This document shows positions 42,390-51,035 of a stretch of DNA of 64,000 nucleotides, in pieces; position 1 is the first letter of the stretch, and every line of letters begins with the position of its first letter. Position numbers and translations under genes: made by a program. The notes below the pieces were generated by a model. That model ran no database searches. It had not been told where the DNA came from and saw only the letters and a list, made by a program, of their open reading frames with translations. Source of the stretch: Lentibacillus siamensis (lineage in GTDB: Bacteria > Bacillota > Bacilli > Bacillales > Amphibacillaceae); assembly GCF_039522605.1 (NCBI RefSeq), contig NZ_BAAADS010000015.1:1-64000 (forward strand). Direction: 5' to 3'.

Positions 42390-42836
42390 TTAAATCAATT
42401 TCTCAAGATTTTCCCGGAAAAGTTCGGTGAATTTCTGTTCATCTTCAGCGCTGAATGCTTTCGGTCCTTTTGTGCGTTTGCCGCTTTTTCGTGCCATTGC
42501 ACTTAAATACCGTGTCTGCAGGAGCTGATCGATGTTGTCATTCGTGTATGCAAACCCTTTGTGATGCAGGACGGTGCAGCCTTTTGCAAGTCCAAGTGAA
42601 GCGAGTCCATAGTCCTGGGTGATAATCATATCGTCGCTCCTGGCCAGTTTCATAATCCGATAATCCGCAGCTTCAGCACCGGTATCAACATAAATTGTCT
42701 CCACGTCAGGCTGCTCATCATTCGGTGAAAAATGGGCAAAGCTCTTGACGATCACCACAGGTACCTCGTATTCCGCCGCAGTCGATATAATGATATCTTT
42801 CACTGGACAAGCATCTGCATCCACGTAAATTTTCAA
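42390..42836 (-). CDS. YaiI/YqxD family (DUF188) protein
   Basis: About 148 residues. KIYVDADACPVK at the start, TQDYGLASLGLAKG and HHKGFAYTNDNID are the typical conserved parts of DUF188, a PIN-like fold with clustered Asp residues. Function unknown. TTG at 42836 is chosen because GGAGG ends 7 bases before it; a GTG immediately upstream is also possible. Confidence 0.8.
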   Translation of the reverse strand: MKIYVDADACPVKDIIISTAAEYEVPVVIVKSFAHFSPNDEQPDVETIYVDTGAEAADYRIMKLARSDDMIITQDYGLASLGLAKGCTVLHHKGFAYTNDNIDQLLQTRYLSAMARKSGKRTKGPKAFSAEDEQKFTELFRENLEKLI

Positions 42837-42911
42837 CACGAATCCCTCCAATCGTTACAGGTTATTGTAGCAAATAAAGGCTGAACAGACCACTTCCTGA
42901 GTATGTTTATG

Positions 42912-43472
42912 TTACGCATACAATTTCCTAATGATCTTCGCAGGATTCCCGCCGACAACAACATGATCCGGAACATCTTTTGTGACAACAGCGCCTGATG
43001 CGATAACTGCATTATTTCCAATCGTCACTCCCGGGTTAATGACCGCACTTCCCCCAATCCATACATTATCCCCGATTGATACTGGTTTTCCATATTCTTT
43101 TCCGGTAATTCGCTCATACGGATTCAGCGGGTGCGTTGCCGTGTAAATATGTACCCCTGGCGCCATCATGCAATTGTTACCGATTCGTACCTGACATGCA
43201 TCGAGAATGACACAGTTAAAATTTGCATAAAAGTTTTCTCCGACATGAATGTTGTATCCGTAATCACAGCGGAAGTCAGGCTCGACTTCGATGTTTTTGC
43301 CGGCAGATCCGAAGAGTTTCCTGAGTAATCCACGGCGTAGTTCATCTTCCGTTTCATCCGTATTATTAAACAGTCTGGTCAGTCCCCTTGCTTTTGTTCG
43401 TTCCTGCGACAATTCTGCATCTTCAGGATTATATAATTCACCGTTTAGCATTTTTTCTTTCTCCGTCAGCAA
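42912..43472 (-). CDS. maa: Maltose/sugar O-acetyltransferase
   Basis: 186 residues. N-terminal Mac domain (TEKEKMLNGELYNPEDAEL) then a left-handed beta helix of hexapeptide repeats with the catalytic His in IYTATHPL and VIASGAVVTKDVPDHVVVGGNPAK. Transfers acetyl from acetyl-CoA to sugars. TTG at 43472 is preferred, 8 bases after GGAGG. Confidence 0.8.
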   Translation of the reverse strand: MLTEKEKMLNGELYNPEDAELSQERTKARGLTRLFNNTDETEDELRRGLLRKLFGSAGKNIEVEPDFRCDYGYNIHVGENFYANFNCVILDACQVRIGNNCMMAPGVHIYTATHPLNPYERITGKEYGKPVSIGDNVWIGGSAVINPGVTIGNNAVIASGAVVTKDVPDHVVVGGNPAKIIRKLYA

Positions 43473-43562
43473 AATAATTTCCTCCAATCAATACGTTTGC
43501 CATTTTCATCATTTACATCATAAGATAGAACAAAAATAAATGCCAATGAAGGAGACAAAAAC

Positions 43563-44032
43563 ATGGGTGTCAAGATTAAACTTGCTGATATTGTAGATGC
43601 AATCGAAATGCAATGGGAAGAAACCAATGCAATTTTAAATAAACAGACAGGTGACATTTTTTCCTGGATGATACGTATATTCGAGATGCCGAAGATGGGG
43701 AACCCTATGAGGATTTAAGTGACGAAGAGCAGGAGGAAATGAAGCGGGCATATGATGTGGTTGATGGTTTTGGCGATATGTACGTTGAACTTCCTTCAGA
43801 ATTTGATATTCATGAATACAGCATGATTGAAGATTTTTGTTATTCATTGAAAGATTCACAGGAAAGGGATACTTTGTTGCGTGTGATTAGAGGAAAGGGC
43901 GCATTCAGAAGATTTAAAGATACCATCATTGATTTCGGTTTGAGGCAAAGGTGGTTTGATTATCGTGATGAATGCTATAAAGAGATTGCCCGACAATTTT
44001 GTGAAGATCATGGTGTGGAATATGTGGATTAA
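43563..44032 (+). CDS. UPF0158 family protein, frameshifted
   Basis: ATG 43563 gives GVKIKLADIVDAIEMQWEET; after GDIF the frame derails and stops. The following frame reads RDAEDGEPYEDLSDEEQEE and continues to 44032. Adding one T to the six-T run at 43656-43661 restores one protein of about 156 residues (GDIFFLDDTYI). UPF0158 proteins have no known role. The loss sits in a homopolymer and may be an error. Confidence 0.65.
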
Positions 44033-44166
44033 TTTTCAAAAATAGGATAGCAGGGGAAAAAGATCATAATGTGTGTTTGAGTAAACCAGACTTGCCTCTC
44101 TTTATTTTCAATATTATTACCTCGGAATTTTTGTTATACTAGTAATAATAAAGGGAGGCGTAACGG

Positions 44167-44985
44167 TTGAGTGAAGCAAAGAAACTGGAAAAAGATGCGA
44201 TGCAAGTTCTGAAACTGACGAGCAGAACGTTCTACATACCGATCACATTGCTGAAGCCCGTATTAAAAAAAACAGTAGGGTCGGCTTATTTGTGCATGCG
44301 TGCCATTGATGAAATGGAAGATCATGAGGAGTTGGATACGGAAACAAAATCACACCTGCTTCGGTCGACTAAGGTTCTGCTGCAAAGTGAATTTGATCAG
44401 GATGCATATCGTGAATTGCTGAAGCCTTACGAAAGGCTCCTGCCGGAAGTTACACTCAGGCTTGGTGACTGGCTGGAAGTCTGCCCTGAAGATATCGTCG
44501 AACAGGTTAAGGAATCGACCAGCGTTATGGCCGGCGGGATGGCTGACTGGGCGGAAAAAGGCTGGAATGTGAAAACGAAAGAAGATCTGGATGATTATAC
44601 ATATTATGTTGCCGGACTGGTTGGTGTCATGCTTTCCGATATTTGGGAATGGTATGATGGCACTACAACTGACCGTGACTTGGCCATTGGATATGGCCGT
44701 GGACTTCAGGCGGTCAATATTTTGCGGAATCAGGATGAAGACAGTGAGCGCGGCGTGAATTTCGTCCCGGAAGGCTGGAACCGCAATGACATGTTTCATT
44801 ACACGGAAACTAATCTTGCCAAAGCAGATGAATACATGAACGATATTAATACCCGTACGATTAAAGTATTCTGCCGGATCCCGCTTGCTTTGGCAAAACG
44901 GACAGTAAAAGCATTGAAGGAAGGCCGGGAAAAAATATCACGTAATGAAGTCGAAACGATTGTGGAAGATATTAAAGAAAAATAA
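44167..44985 (+). CDS. Phytoene/squalene synthase-like protein
   Basis: 272 residues of the trans-isoprenyl diphosphate head-to-head synthase fold. First Asp-rich motif CMRAIDEMED (DxxxD) is intact; the second reads NILRNQDED, where the usual first Asp is Asn. B. subtilis YisP, of similar length, is a phosphatase that makes farnesol rather than a synthase, so this may act likewise. No carotenoid genes nearby. TTG start with AAGGGAGG upstream. Confidence 0.7.
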   Translation: MSEAKKLEKDAMQVLKLTSRTFYIPITLLKPVLKKTVGSAYLCMRAIDEMEDHEELDTETKSHLLRSTKVLLQSEFDQDAYRELLKPYERLLPEVTLRLGDWLEVCPEDIVEQVKESTSVMAGGMADWAEKGWNVKTKEDLDDYTYYVAGLVGVMLSDIWEWYDGTTTDRDLAIGYGRGLQAVNILRNQDEDSERGVNFVPEGWNRNDMFHYTETNLAKADEYMNDINTRTIKVFCRIPLALAKRTVKALKEGREKISRNEVETIVEDIKEK

Positions 44986-45007
44986 TTGAAATGCAGCTGA
45001 TTTTTAT

Positions 45008-45033
45008 GAGAGACCGCTTTGATGCGGTCTCTC
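45008..45033. terminator. Bidirectional terminator
   Basis: GAGAGACCGC/GCGGTCTCTC around TTTGAT, between convergent genes; T-rich on the left side. Confidence 0.75.
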
Positions 45034-45045
45034 ATACTAGTTAGC

Positions 45046-45234
45046 TTAATGCTTATTCAGCAGGGTTTTGACGCCCAGTACCAGTATAGCAATGGCGAAT
45101 ACAATCATCGCCAGCCCGCCGATTAACCCCAGTACATCAGCGATTGCCTGGGTAATGACAGCGGATGTCGGTACAATGGTAAGTGCATAGCCTGCGAGGA
45201 TGCTGGCCAAATATACGAAAACCAAATCTCTCAT
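45046..45234 (-). CDS. Small two-helix membrane protein
   Basis: 62 residues with hydrophobic segments about 5-22 and 36-57, basic tail LLNKH. ATG with CAGGAGGTATT upstream. No family recognised. Confidence 0.6.
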   Translation of the reverse strand: MRDLVFVYLASILAGYALTIVPTSAVITQAIADVLGLIGGLAMIVFAIAILVLGVKTLLNKH

Positions 45235-45364
45235 TTTATAATACCTCCTGTTAATAAGTCCTTCCTATTAGAATATGGCCGGATGTCCAATTTTGTATGG
45301 GCAGCAGTAACTCCTCATATATTGCATCTGTTGTGGAAGAGTAGACACAATGGAGGCGAAATAT

Positions 45365-45799
45365 ATGAAAAAAATAATGATGGTTACGCTGGTGATTTTA
45401 TTTTTTGTAACAACTGCAGGTGCAGTTCGTGCAGATTCTGTTGATTGCCCTGAACCGAAAGATCTGGAAGAAACGTCATTAAAAAATGAAAAGGAACTTA
45501 GGAAAACATTAAAGAAGATTATTCCAAAAGTTTATGCCCGGGGCGATGACGCTGACATGTACAGTGAATGGGAAATCATCACTGCTACGCCTTTTCCCAA
45601 AACTATTGGAGACAATCAAAATGAAGTTTATTATGAAATGGCCACTAATTTTTGTGGAAAAGAAGTTGCTGAAATGTCATGGCTGGTCAGGATTCATTTT
45701 CCGAAATGGGAAGGAAAAAGTGCAAGCAATGCGGAAGGTCAGGTTTTCCTCGCCAAAAGTAAAGAAAAAGACTGGTTTGTCTGGTTTAGATATCATTAA
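45365..45799 (+). CDS. Secreted protein of unknown function
   Basis: 144 residues. Signal peptide 1-24 (KKIMMVTLVILFFVTTAGAV, cleavage near VRA-DS). The mature part has two Cys, in DCPEPKD and NFCGKEV, which could form a disulfide, and aromatic-rich C-terminus DWFVWFRYH. ATG 45365 follows TGGAGGCG by 7 bases. No known domain recognised. Confidence 0.65.
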   Translation: MKKIMMVTLVILFFVTTAGAVRADSVDCPEPKDLEETSLKNEKELRKTLKKIIPKVYARGDDADMYSEWEIITATPFPKTIGDNQNEVYYEMATNFCGKEVAEMSWLVRIHFPKWEGKSASNAEGQVFLAKSKEKDWFVWFRYH

Positions 45800-45812
45800 T
45801 TAAAATGATACG

Positions 45813-45852
45813 CCACTATCCAATTGTAAGGAGGGATAGTGGTTATTTTTTA
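45813..45852 (+). terminator. Terminator of the secreted protein gene
   Basis: CCACTATCC/GGATAGTGG with TTATTTTTTAT tail. Confidence 0.75.
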
Positions 45853-45993
45853 TCGTTTAGTGAATCTTTCTTATTGAGGCATAGAAACCAACGTTTTTTA
45901 GGCAGATAAGAAGGGATAAAACTTTCTTAGTGCATAACTGCAACTAAGGCTGTCATCTAAAGGACTGACGACAACCAATTTTTAAAAAAATGA

Positions 45994-46018
45994 TTGACTC
46001 TAACGTAACGTGATACTT
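45994..46018 (+). promoter_or_regulatory. MerR-type promoter
   Basis: TTGACTCTAACGTAACGTGATACTTTA: -35 TTGACT, a long spacer holding an imperfect inverted repeat (TCTAACGT/ACGTGATA), as in promoters twisted open by MerR proteins. It lies 31 bases before the regulator's start. Confidence 0.55.
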
Positions 46019-46048
46019 TATAGTAATAATGGAAGGGAGGCTGCATCG

Positions 46049-46789
46049 ATGAAAGTAAAAGAAGTTGCTGATCTGGTTGGTATCAGTGTGCGCACACTGC
46101 ATCATTATGATGAAATCGGGTTGCTGATCCCGGAAGAGACAACCGAATCCGGTTACCGAATCTATTCAGACCGTGATTTGGAAACATTGCAGCAAATATT
46201 ATTTTTTAAAGAACTGGGCTTCCCTTTGAAAAAGATAAAAGAAATTATCGACAGTCCTACATTTGACAGGCAGGAAGCGTTGGAAATGCACCGTAACATG
46301 CTATGGGAGAAACGAAACCGACTTGACCAAATGCTAGCGACGGTTGATAAGACCATTCTGGATATGAAAGGAGAGATTAAAATGAGCAACAAAGAAAAAT
46401 TTGAAGGCTTTGATTTCAGTCATAACCCATACGAACAGGAAGCACGTGAACGCTGGGGCGATAAAGCAGTTGATGAATCGAACGCCGAAATCAACAGCAT
46501 GTCTCAAGATGAAAAAAAAGCATTTGAAGATGAATTCAATGCCATTTATAGAGACCTGGCAGTTATTCGTCATGAAGCACCGGAATCGGACGCAGCTCAG
46601 GCAGGGATTGAAAAATGGTATCATTTCCTGAATAGAATGGGCAGCTATTCATTGGATGCTTTCAAAGGACTCGGGCAAATGTATGTGGATGACGAGCGCT
46701 TCACGAAGAACATCGATCGGTTCGGTGACGGCCTTGCAGTGTTCATGCGCGATGCGATGGCTGTTTATGCTGATCGGCATCAAAAGTAG
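46049..46789 (+). CDS. MerR family regulator with TipAS domain
   Basis: 246 residues. N-terminal MerR winged helix (VKEVADLVGISVRTLHHYDEIGLLIPEETTESGYRIYSD in segments: VKEVADLVGISVRTLHHYDE, YRIYSDRDL), coiled coil to about 115, then a TipAS antibiotic-recognition domain (about 125-245, NPYEQEARERWGD). Related to Mta and TipAL, which bind drugs and activate exporter genes. ATG at 46049 follows GGAAGGGAGG by 8 bases. The target is likely its own promoter; no exporter follows. Confidence 0.85.
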   Translation: MKVKEVADLVGISVRTLHHYDEIGLLIPEETTESGYRIYSDRDLETLQQILFFKELGFPLKKIKEIIDSPTFDRQEALEMHRNMLWEKRNRLDQMLATVDKTILDMKGEIKMSNKEKFEGFDFSHNPYEQEARERWGDKAVDESNAEINSMSQDEKKAFEDEFNAIYRDLAVIRHEAPESDAAQAGIEKWYHFLNRMGSYSLDAFKGLGQMYVDDERFTKNIDRFGDGLAVFMRDAMAVYADRHQK

Positions 46790-46820
46790 TCTTCACCCTA
46801 TAAATCGTATCGAAACGAAA

Positions 46821-46859
46821 AAAGGTGGCATCTTTTTAAAAATAGATGCCACTTTTTTG
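46821..46859 (+). terminator. Terminator of the MerR-TipAS gene
   Basis: AAAGGTGGCATCT and AGATGCCACTTTTTT form a strong stem with an A/T-rich loop. Confidence 0.75.
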
Positions 46860-46940
46860 GTGTTTTGGATCGATAATATTAGTAAAGAGGATATTTATCC
46901 GGAACATCGGGAACCATCCGCGTTATTGCGGGGTTTTTCG

Positions 46941-47020
46941 ATGTACGGCGTAAAACGGCAAAAGTACGGCGGGTTTGCTCCGATATACGGCGGGAAAGGA
47001 CCAAAGTACGGCGCATCACC
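46941..47020. repeat. Short degenerate tandem array, 20-22 bp units
   Basis: Four units begin ATGTACGGCG (46941), AGTACGGCGGG (46963), ATATACGGCGGG (46983) and AGTACGGCGC (47005). Core (G/A)TACGGCG(G). It sits between the MerR terminator and thiE; 46860-46940 shows nothing else. Confidence 0.6.
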
Positions 47021-47094
47021 CTAATGTACAAAGGCAACCGGTCAAACCAGCGGGCTTGCCTAATTTTCCGCGAAAAACTTTTTGACCCATTTCG

Positions 47095-47700
47095 CTAGAG
47101 CCGCTGTATTGCTGCATTAATATCTTTTGCTTTCGTTACGGCCGAGATCACAGCAACACCATCTGCGCCGGCTGCCATGACCGAATCGGCATTACTTTCA
47201 CTGATTCCGCCAATGCCTACAATCGGTTTGTCGGGATATTCTTTGCGGAGCTGCTGAACCAACTCCGGACCAACAGGCTTTTTCGCATCCTTCTTGGTAG
47301 AAGTGTGGAACATCGGACCAGCTCCAAGGTAATCTGCCAAATGAATCGGGCTTGCGTCTATTTCTAACTGGTTGGATACAGAAAGGCCAATCACTTTATC
47401 GGGAAAAGTCTTCCGCACTTCTTCAACAGCCTGATCATCCTGCCCGATGTGGATGCCGTCAGCTTCCAATGGCTCCACCAAGTCAATGTCATCGTTAACG
47501 ATAAAAGGTATGTCATGCTGCGAGCATATCAATCGTAACGTGAACCCGAGATTTAGCTTGGCATTACCGGTCAGGGCGCCACTGCCCTTTTCGCGGAACT
47601 GGAACACGGTAATACCTGCGTCAATTGCAGCCTCCAATATTTTCACAGGATCTTCATCACAATTTTGACTGCCCATAATCAGATATTTTCGCAGATTCAT
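47095..47700 (-). CDS. thiE: Thiamine phosphate synthase
   Basis: 201 residues, TIM barrel. FQFREKGSG binds pyrophosphate, IVNDDIDL, HIGQDD, GPMFHTSTKKDA and VGIGGISESN are the standard blocks. Joins HMP-pyrophosphate and thiazole phosphate to thiamin phosphate. Last gene of the thi operon, 3 bases after thiM. Confidence 0.9.
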   Translation of the reverse strand: MNLRKYLIMGSQNCDEDPVKILEAAIDAGITVFQFREKGSGALTGNAKLNLGFTLRLICSQHDIPFIVNDDIDLVEPLEADGIHIGQDDQAVEEVRKTFPDKVIGLSVSNQLEIDASPIHLADYLGAGPMFHTSTKKDAKKPVGPELVQQLRKEYPDKPIVGIGGISESNADSVMAAGADGVAVISAVTKAKDINAAIQRL

Positions 47701-47703
47701 AAA

Positions 47704-48474
47704 CTAAATCCTTTCCAGTTTGTTGGTTTCGAGTGACAAGGCATCGATAAATCGCGGCAGAAAGGTACCTGGTCCATTTACATCCAGTCCATTGGCAGCA
47801 AATTCTGCAGCCAACCCGTAAAATTCGATTGCGGTATGTGCCTGTTGATCAATTGAACCGTCTGTTGTCAGGCATGCTGTGATAATAGATCCGAGCAGAC
47901 AGCCGGCACCGGTGATTTTTCCGAGAATTGGATTACCGGTGTTATTGTGGAGAACCTTTTCACCGCTGCAAATGACATCGGTTTTCCCGGTGACAATGGC
48001 TGTCGTCTGATGGGTTTTCGCAACTTTTACTGCAATATCATCGGAATTGCCATTACCTATTGATTCAACTCCTTTTGTTTCCCAGGGAATTTGCACAAGG
48101 TGGGCGAGTTCGCCGGCATTTCCTTTAATGACGGCAGGTTGAACTTCCTTTAAAATCCTTTTTACGGCATCTGTGCGAAATGGAGTGGCTGCTACTCCAA
48201 CCGGATCAAGTACAACCGGAACTCCTTTTTCGTTAGCTGCTTTACCTGCTGCAATCATTGCCGGGATTTCCGGTGCAGTGATGGTGCCAATGTTAAGCAG
48301 GACACCATCCGCAGCTGAAGCCATATCGTCAGCTTCTTCCTCGGATTTTGCCATAACCGGTGCACCTCCAAAGGAAAGAAGACCATTTGCTGTAAAGTTC
48401 ATGACCACCTGATTTGTCAGATGATGGATCAATGGCTGCTTTTCCCGTACGTTGTTAATAATCATTTTATTCAT
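47704..48474 (-). CDS. thiM: Hydroxyethylthiazole kinase
   Basis: 256 residues of the ribokinase-like fold. NVREKQPLIHHLTNQVVMNFTAN at the N-terminus (in pieces), VLDPVGVAATPFR and the catalytic loop GAGCLLGS are typical. Phosphorylates hydroxyethylthiazole salvaged from outside. Between thiD and thiE in one operon; ends with LERI. Confidence 0.9.
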   Translation of the reverse strand: MNKMIINNVREKQPLIHHLTNQVVMNFTANGLLSFGGAPVMAKSEEEADDMASAADGVLLNIGTITAPEIPAMIAAGKAANEKGVPVVLDPVGVAATPFRTDAVKRILKEVQPAVIKGNAGELAHLVQIPWETKGVESIGNGNSDDIAVKVAKTHQTTAIVTGKTDVICSGEKVLHNNTGNPILGKITGAGCLLGSIITACLTTDGSIDQQAHTAIEFYGLAAEFAANGLDVNGPGTFLPRFIDALSLETNKLERI

Positions 48475-49278
48475 TTATCTCACCTTTTCCTGGCGCAATG
48501 CCCAATGGTTTGTTGGACCGCTCCCATGTCCCAGTGGAAAAGAATCACGTATAGCGGCCGTCACAAAGTTTTTTCCTTTTTCTACAGCTTCAGGTAACGT
48601 TTCCCCTCTGCTGATATATGCTGTAATTGCAGCAGAGTAGGTGCATCCGGTTCCGTGCGTGTGCTTCGTATCGATGCGTTCCGCTTCAAAGCTGTTTACA
48701 TTTTCGCCATCGTATAAAATATCGATAGCTTTACCTTCCAGATGTCCGCCTTTTACCAATGCGCCGCCAGCACCATATGTGTGGACGATTTCTTTTGCCG
48801 CTGTTTGCATGGCTTCTGTATCTTCAATTTTCCATCCGATAATATCTTCCGCTTCCGGTATATTTGGTGTGATCAGCGTCGTCATCGGCAGAAGCTCTTC
48901 TCTTAAATAGCTGCGGGCATCGCTGGCGATTAAAGGGTCCCCGCTTTTGGCTACCATAACCGGATCCATAATAAATGGAATATCCAATTCAGATACTTTC
49001 CGGGCAACTGACCTCATCATGTCAATTGTTGCAATCATCCCGGTTTTGAACGCGTGAAATGGGATGTCAGATATAACAGCATCAAGCTGCTCCTCAATCA
49101 TTTCGACGGGCTGGTGGTGAACCTGCCTGACCCCAGTTGTATTCTGAGCAACGACGGAGGTAATCACCGACATGCCGTAAGTTTGTAATTCCTGGAATGT
49201 TTTTAAATCGGCCTGAATTCCCGCACCGCCGCTTGGGTCAGTGCCTGCGATGGTCAGCACACATGGAATTTTATTCAT
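48475..49278 (-). CDS. thiD: Hydroxymethylpyrimidine (phosphate) kinase
   Basis: 267 residues. VLTIAGTDPSGGAGIQADLKTF, DPVMVAKSGDPL and HGTGCTYSAAI are ThiD motifs. Phosphorylates HMP to HMP-pyrophosphate. It overlaps tenA by four bases and touches thiM, showing tight translational coupling. Distinct from pdxK at 24382. Confidence 0.9.
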   Translation of the reverse strand: MNKIPCVLTIAGTDPSGGAGIQADLKTFQELQTYGMSVITSVVAQNTTGVRQVHHQPVEMIEEQLDAVISDIPFHAFKTGMIATIDMMRSVARKVSELDIPFIMDPVMVAKSGDPLIASDARSYLREELLPMTTLITPNIPEAEDIIGWKIEDTEAMQTAAKEIVHTYGAGGALVKGGHLEGKAIDILYDGENVNSFEAERIDTKHTHGTGCTYSAAITAYISRGETLPEAVEKGKNFVTAAIRDSFPLGHGSGPTNHWALRQEKVR

Positions 49279-49964
49279 TTGCTGATCACCCCATCATTCA
49301 GTGGCCATTCTTCACACGTGTAGGCCATTTCCCAAAACGATAGTTCCAGCTGACAGCTTTTACGGAAAGCTTCTTTCATTTTTTGCTGTTGTTTAAAGGA
49401 GGAATTCTCGGCAATTTTATCAAGCCGCTCCCGCATTTCCGTTGTTATTTTTCCAACCTCTTTATCTGCATAAAAACGGATCCACTGATAAAAGGGGTGA
49501 TTTTGGTTTGGCTGATATTTTTCCATTAGTTCCTGACCGATTTCCAAATACGTCCAGGGGCATGGCAAAAGCGCACATAATGTTTCACCCAGACTCCCCA
49601 ATTGTGCATGATACATCATGTGTTTGACATAATGATCAGCCGTTGGCGGCAGCGGATAGCCCTGGAGTTCATCGTATCCGACCCCAATATGATTGCAAAA
49701 GTTGTGGTGCGGGTGGATTTCGCTGTTCAGTATGAATTGAATTTGCTCATCGAAAAAACGCATATCGTCACGCAAATCACATTTGGAGACTGCAATCCCG
49801 TAAGTACGCATAAATGCATTCAGATATTCAAAATCGGCTTTGATATAGTGGGCAATTGCCTGATTCGGTACATCACCTTTCCCAATCCCATCAACAAATG
49901 GATGGTCAAAAATAGCCTGGAATATGTCTTTATTTTCTTCGCGTAAAACCTGTGAAAATGTCAT
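49275..49964 (-). CDS. tenA: Aminopyrimidine aminohydrolase (thiaminase II) TenA
   Basis: 229 residues, all-helical. YIKADFEYLNAFMR, the catalytic Cys in ALLPCPWTYLEIG (about 133-135) and ELSFWEMAYTCEEWP near the end match TenA. It hydrolyses formyl-aminopyrimidine from degraded thiamin to HMP for salvage. ATG with AAGGAGG upstream, after the TPP riboswitch at about 50020. Confidence 0.9.
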   Translation of the reverse strand: MTFSQVLREENKDIFQAIFDHPFVDGIGKGDVPNQAIAHYIKADFEYLNAFMRTYGIAVSKCDLRDDMRFFDEQIQFILNSEIHPHHNFCNHIGVGYDELQGYPLPPTADHYVKHMMYHAQLGSLGETLCALLPCPWTYLEIGQELMEKYQPNQNHPFYQWIRFYADKEVGKITTEMRERLDKIAENSSFKQQQKMKEAFRKSCQLELSFWEMAYTCEEWPLNDGVISK

Positions 49965-50017
49965 GAAAAAAGCCTCCTTGAAATGGTAATGGAAGCTGCT
50001 GGGGGATTAATGGAAGA

Positions 50018-50122
50018 TAGATGGAGAGTTCGCAACTACTTCCCTCGCGCAGGTATTATCCTGTTCAGGTTCCAAGGGACAAAGGAATTCCTTTTCTCAG
50101 CCAAAACAGCGCCCCCAGCAGT
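50018..50122 (-). ncRNA. TPP riboswitch upstream of tenA
   Basis: On the minus strand: GGGGGCGCTGTTTTGGCTGAGA, a variable stem, CCTTGGAACCTGAACAGGATAATACCTGC, GCGAGGGAAGT. These are the THI box blocks. CTGCTGGGGG at its 5' side pairs fully with CCCCCAGCAG (about 49994-50003) close to the tenA ribosome site, a likely expression platform or extended P1. Confidence 0.9.
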
Positions 50123-50135
50123 TCATCGTATTTAT

Positions 50136-50624
50136 TTAATTTTCGAGTGATAGTTTCCGCTGGTTAACTTTTGCGACAACAAGCCAGCCGATGCATGCAC
50201 CGGAAACACTGCTGACAAGAAATGATGGCAGAAAAAATAATGCGCCGGCAGAACTGCCCATCAACAAATTGGCGATAGGAGCTGAAGCCAGTGCGCCGAG
50301 TACTCCCGTTCCAATCCCCTCGCCTAGTGCCGCCATCCCTTTTTTGCCAGTTTTTTTATAAAGCGTTCCGGCTAAAAAAGCACCAATCATGCCGCCCGGA
50401 AAAGCCAGCAGTGTGCCAAGTCCCAACATATTGCGGACTAGACCAATCATGAATGCAATTACAACAGCAGGTCCCGGCCCGAGTGTTACGGCAGCCATTA
50501 CATTCACGGCATGCTGGACGGGATACGCTTTTGCGACACCCGCCGGAAACCAGAGCAACTGGGAACCGATTGTGCCGATTGCAACAAATACAGCCATCGT
50601 CGTCATTAATCTGGTTCGGTTCAA
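50136..50624 (-). CDS. thiW: ECF transporter S component ThiW
   Basis: 162 residues, five to six membrane segments. WFPAGVAKAYPVQHAVNVMAAVTLGPGPA and ALASAPIANLLMG are the ThiW signature. It is the substrate-binding part of an energy-coupling factor transporter thought to import the thiazole precursor; EcfA/EcfT would be encoded elsewhere. TTG start with AAAGGAGAG upstream. It lies between two TPP riboswitches. Confidence 0.85.
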   Translation of the reverse strand: MNRTRLMTTMAVFVAIGTIGSQLLWFPAGVAKAYPVQHAVNVMAAVTLGPGPAVVIAFMIGLVRNMLGLGTLLAFPGGMIGAFLAGTLYKKTGKKGMAALGEGIGTGVLGALASAPIANLLMGSSAGALFFLPSFLVSSVSGACIGWLVVAKVNQRKLSLEN

Positions 50625-50752
50625 TAAATCTCTCCTTTCATTAGGGGTGAGACTGTTTTTGTACCGTCAAAGGGTAAAAGTTAGGTAGACCTTATATGAA
50701 AAAGTTCATCACTCGCTATAAGACGAGGCAAATAACAGTTTTTCTAAGGAAA

Positions 50753-50784
50753 CAAAAAAAGCCAGACCCCATGAAGGACCTGAC
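50753..50784 (-). terminator. Riboswitch-controlled terminator of thiW
   Basis: Minus strand AGTCAGGTCC/GGGGTCTGGCT with TTTTTTT, directly after the TPP aptamer and before thiW. Confidence 0.8.
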
Positions 50785-50814
50785 TTGAAATAGTCTGCTG
50801 GATAAAAATTGCAT

Positions 50815-50915
50815 GTCTACTTCCCTCCGCTGGTATTAGCCAGATCAGGTCCATAAGAGTCAGAAAGCTGATGTGCGCTTTCCTCTCAGCCCGCATTTTG
50901 GGCACCCCTAGTAGT
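50815..50915 (-). ncRNA. TPP riboswitch upstream of thiW
   Basis: Minus strand: AGGGGTGCCC, GGGCTGAGAGG, ACTCTTATGGACCTGATCTG, GCTAATACCAGC, GGAGGGAAGT. A textbook THI box. With the terminator at 50753 it should switch off the whole thi operon when TPP is abundant. Confidence 0.92.
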
Positions 50916-51035
50916 GAAATTGAAATTATTTAACTGTTCAACGTAAGCATAACAAAAGAATTATGATTTGTCATGGAATCACGAAACTTTTTATATAATT
51001 AATCGTATTACATAGTGAACGGGGGGCGGCTGAAG

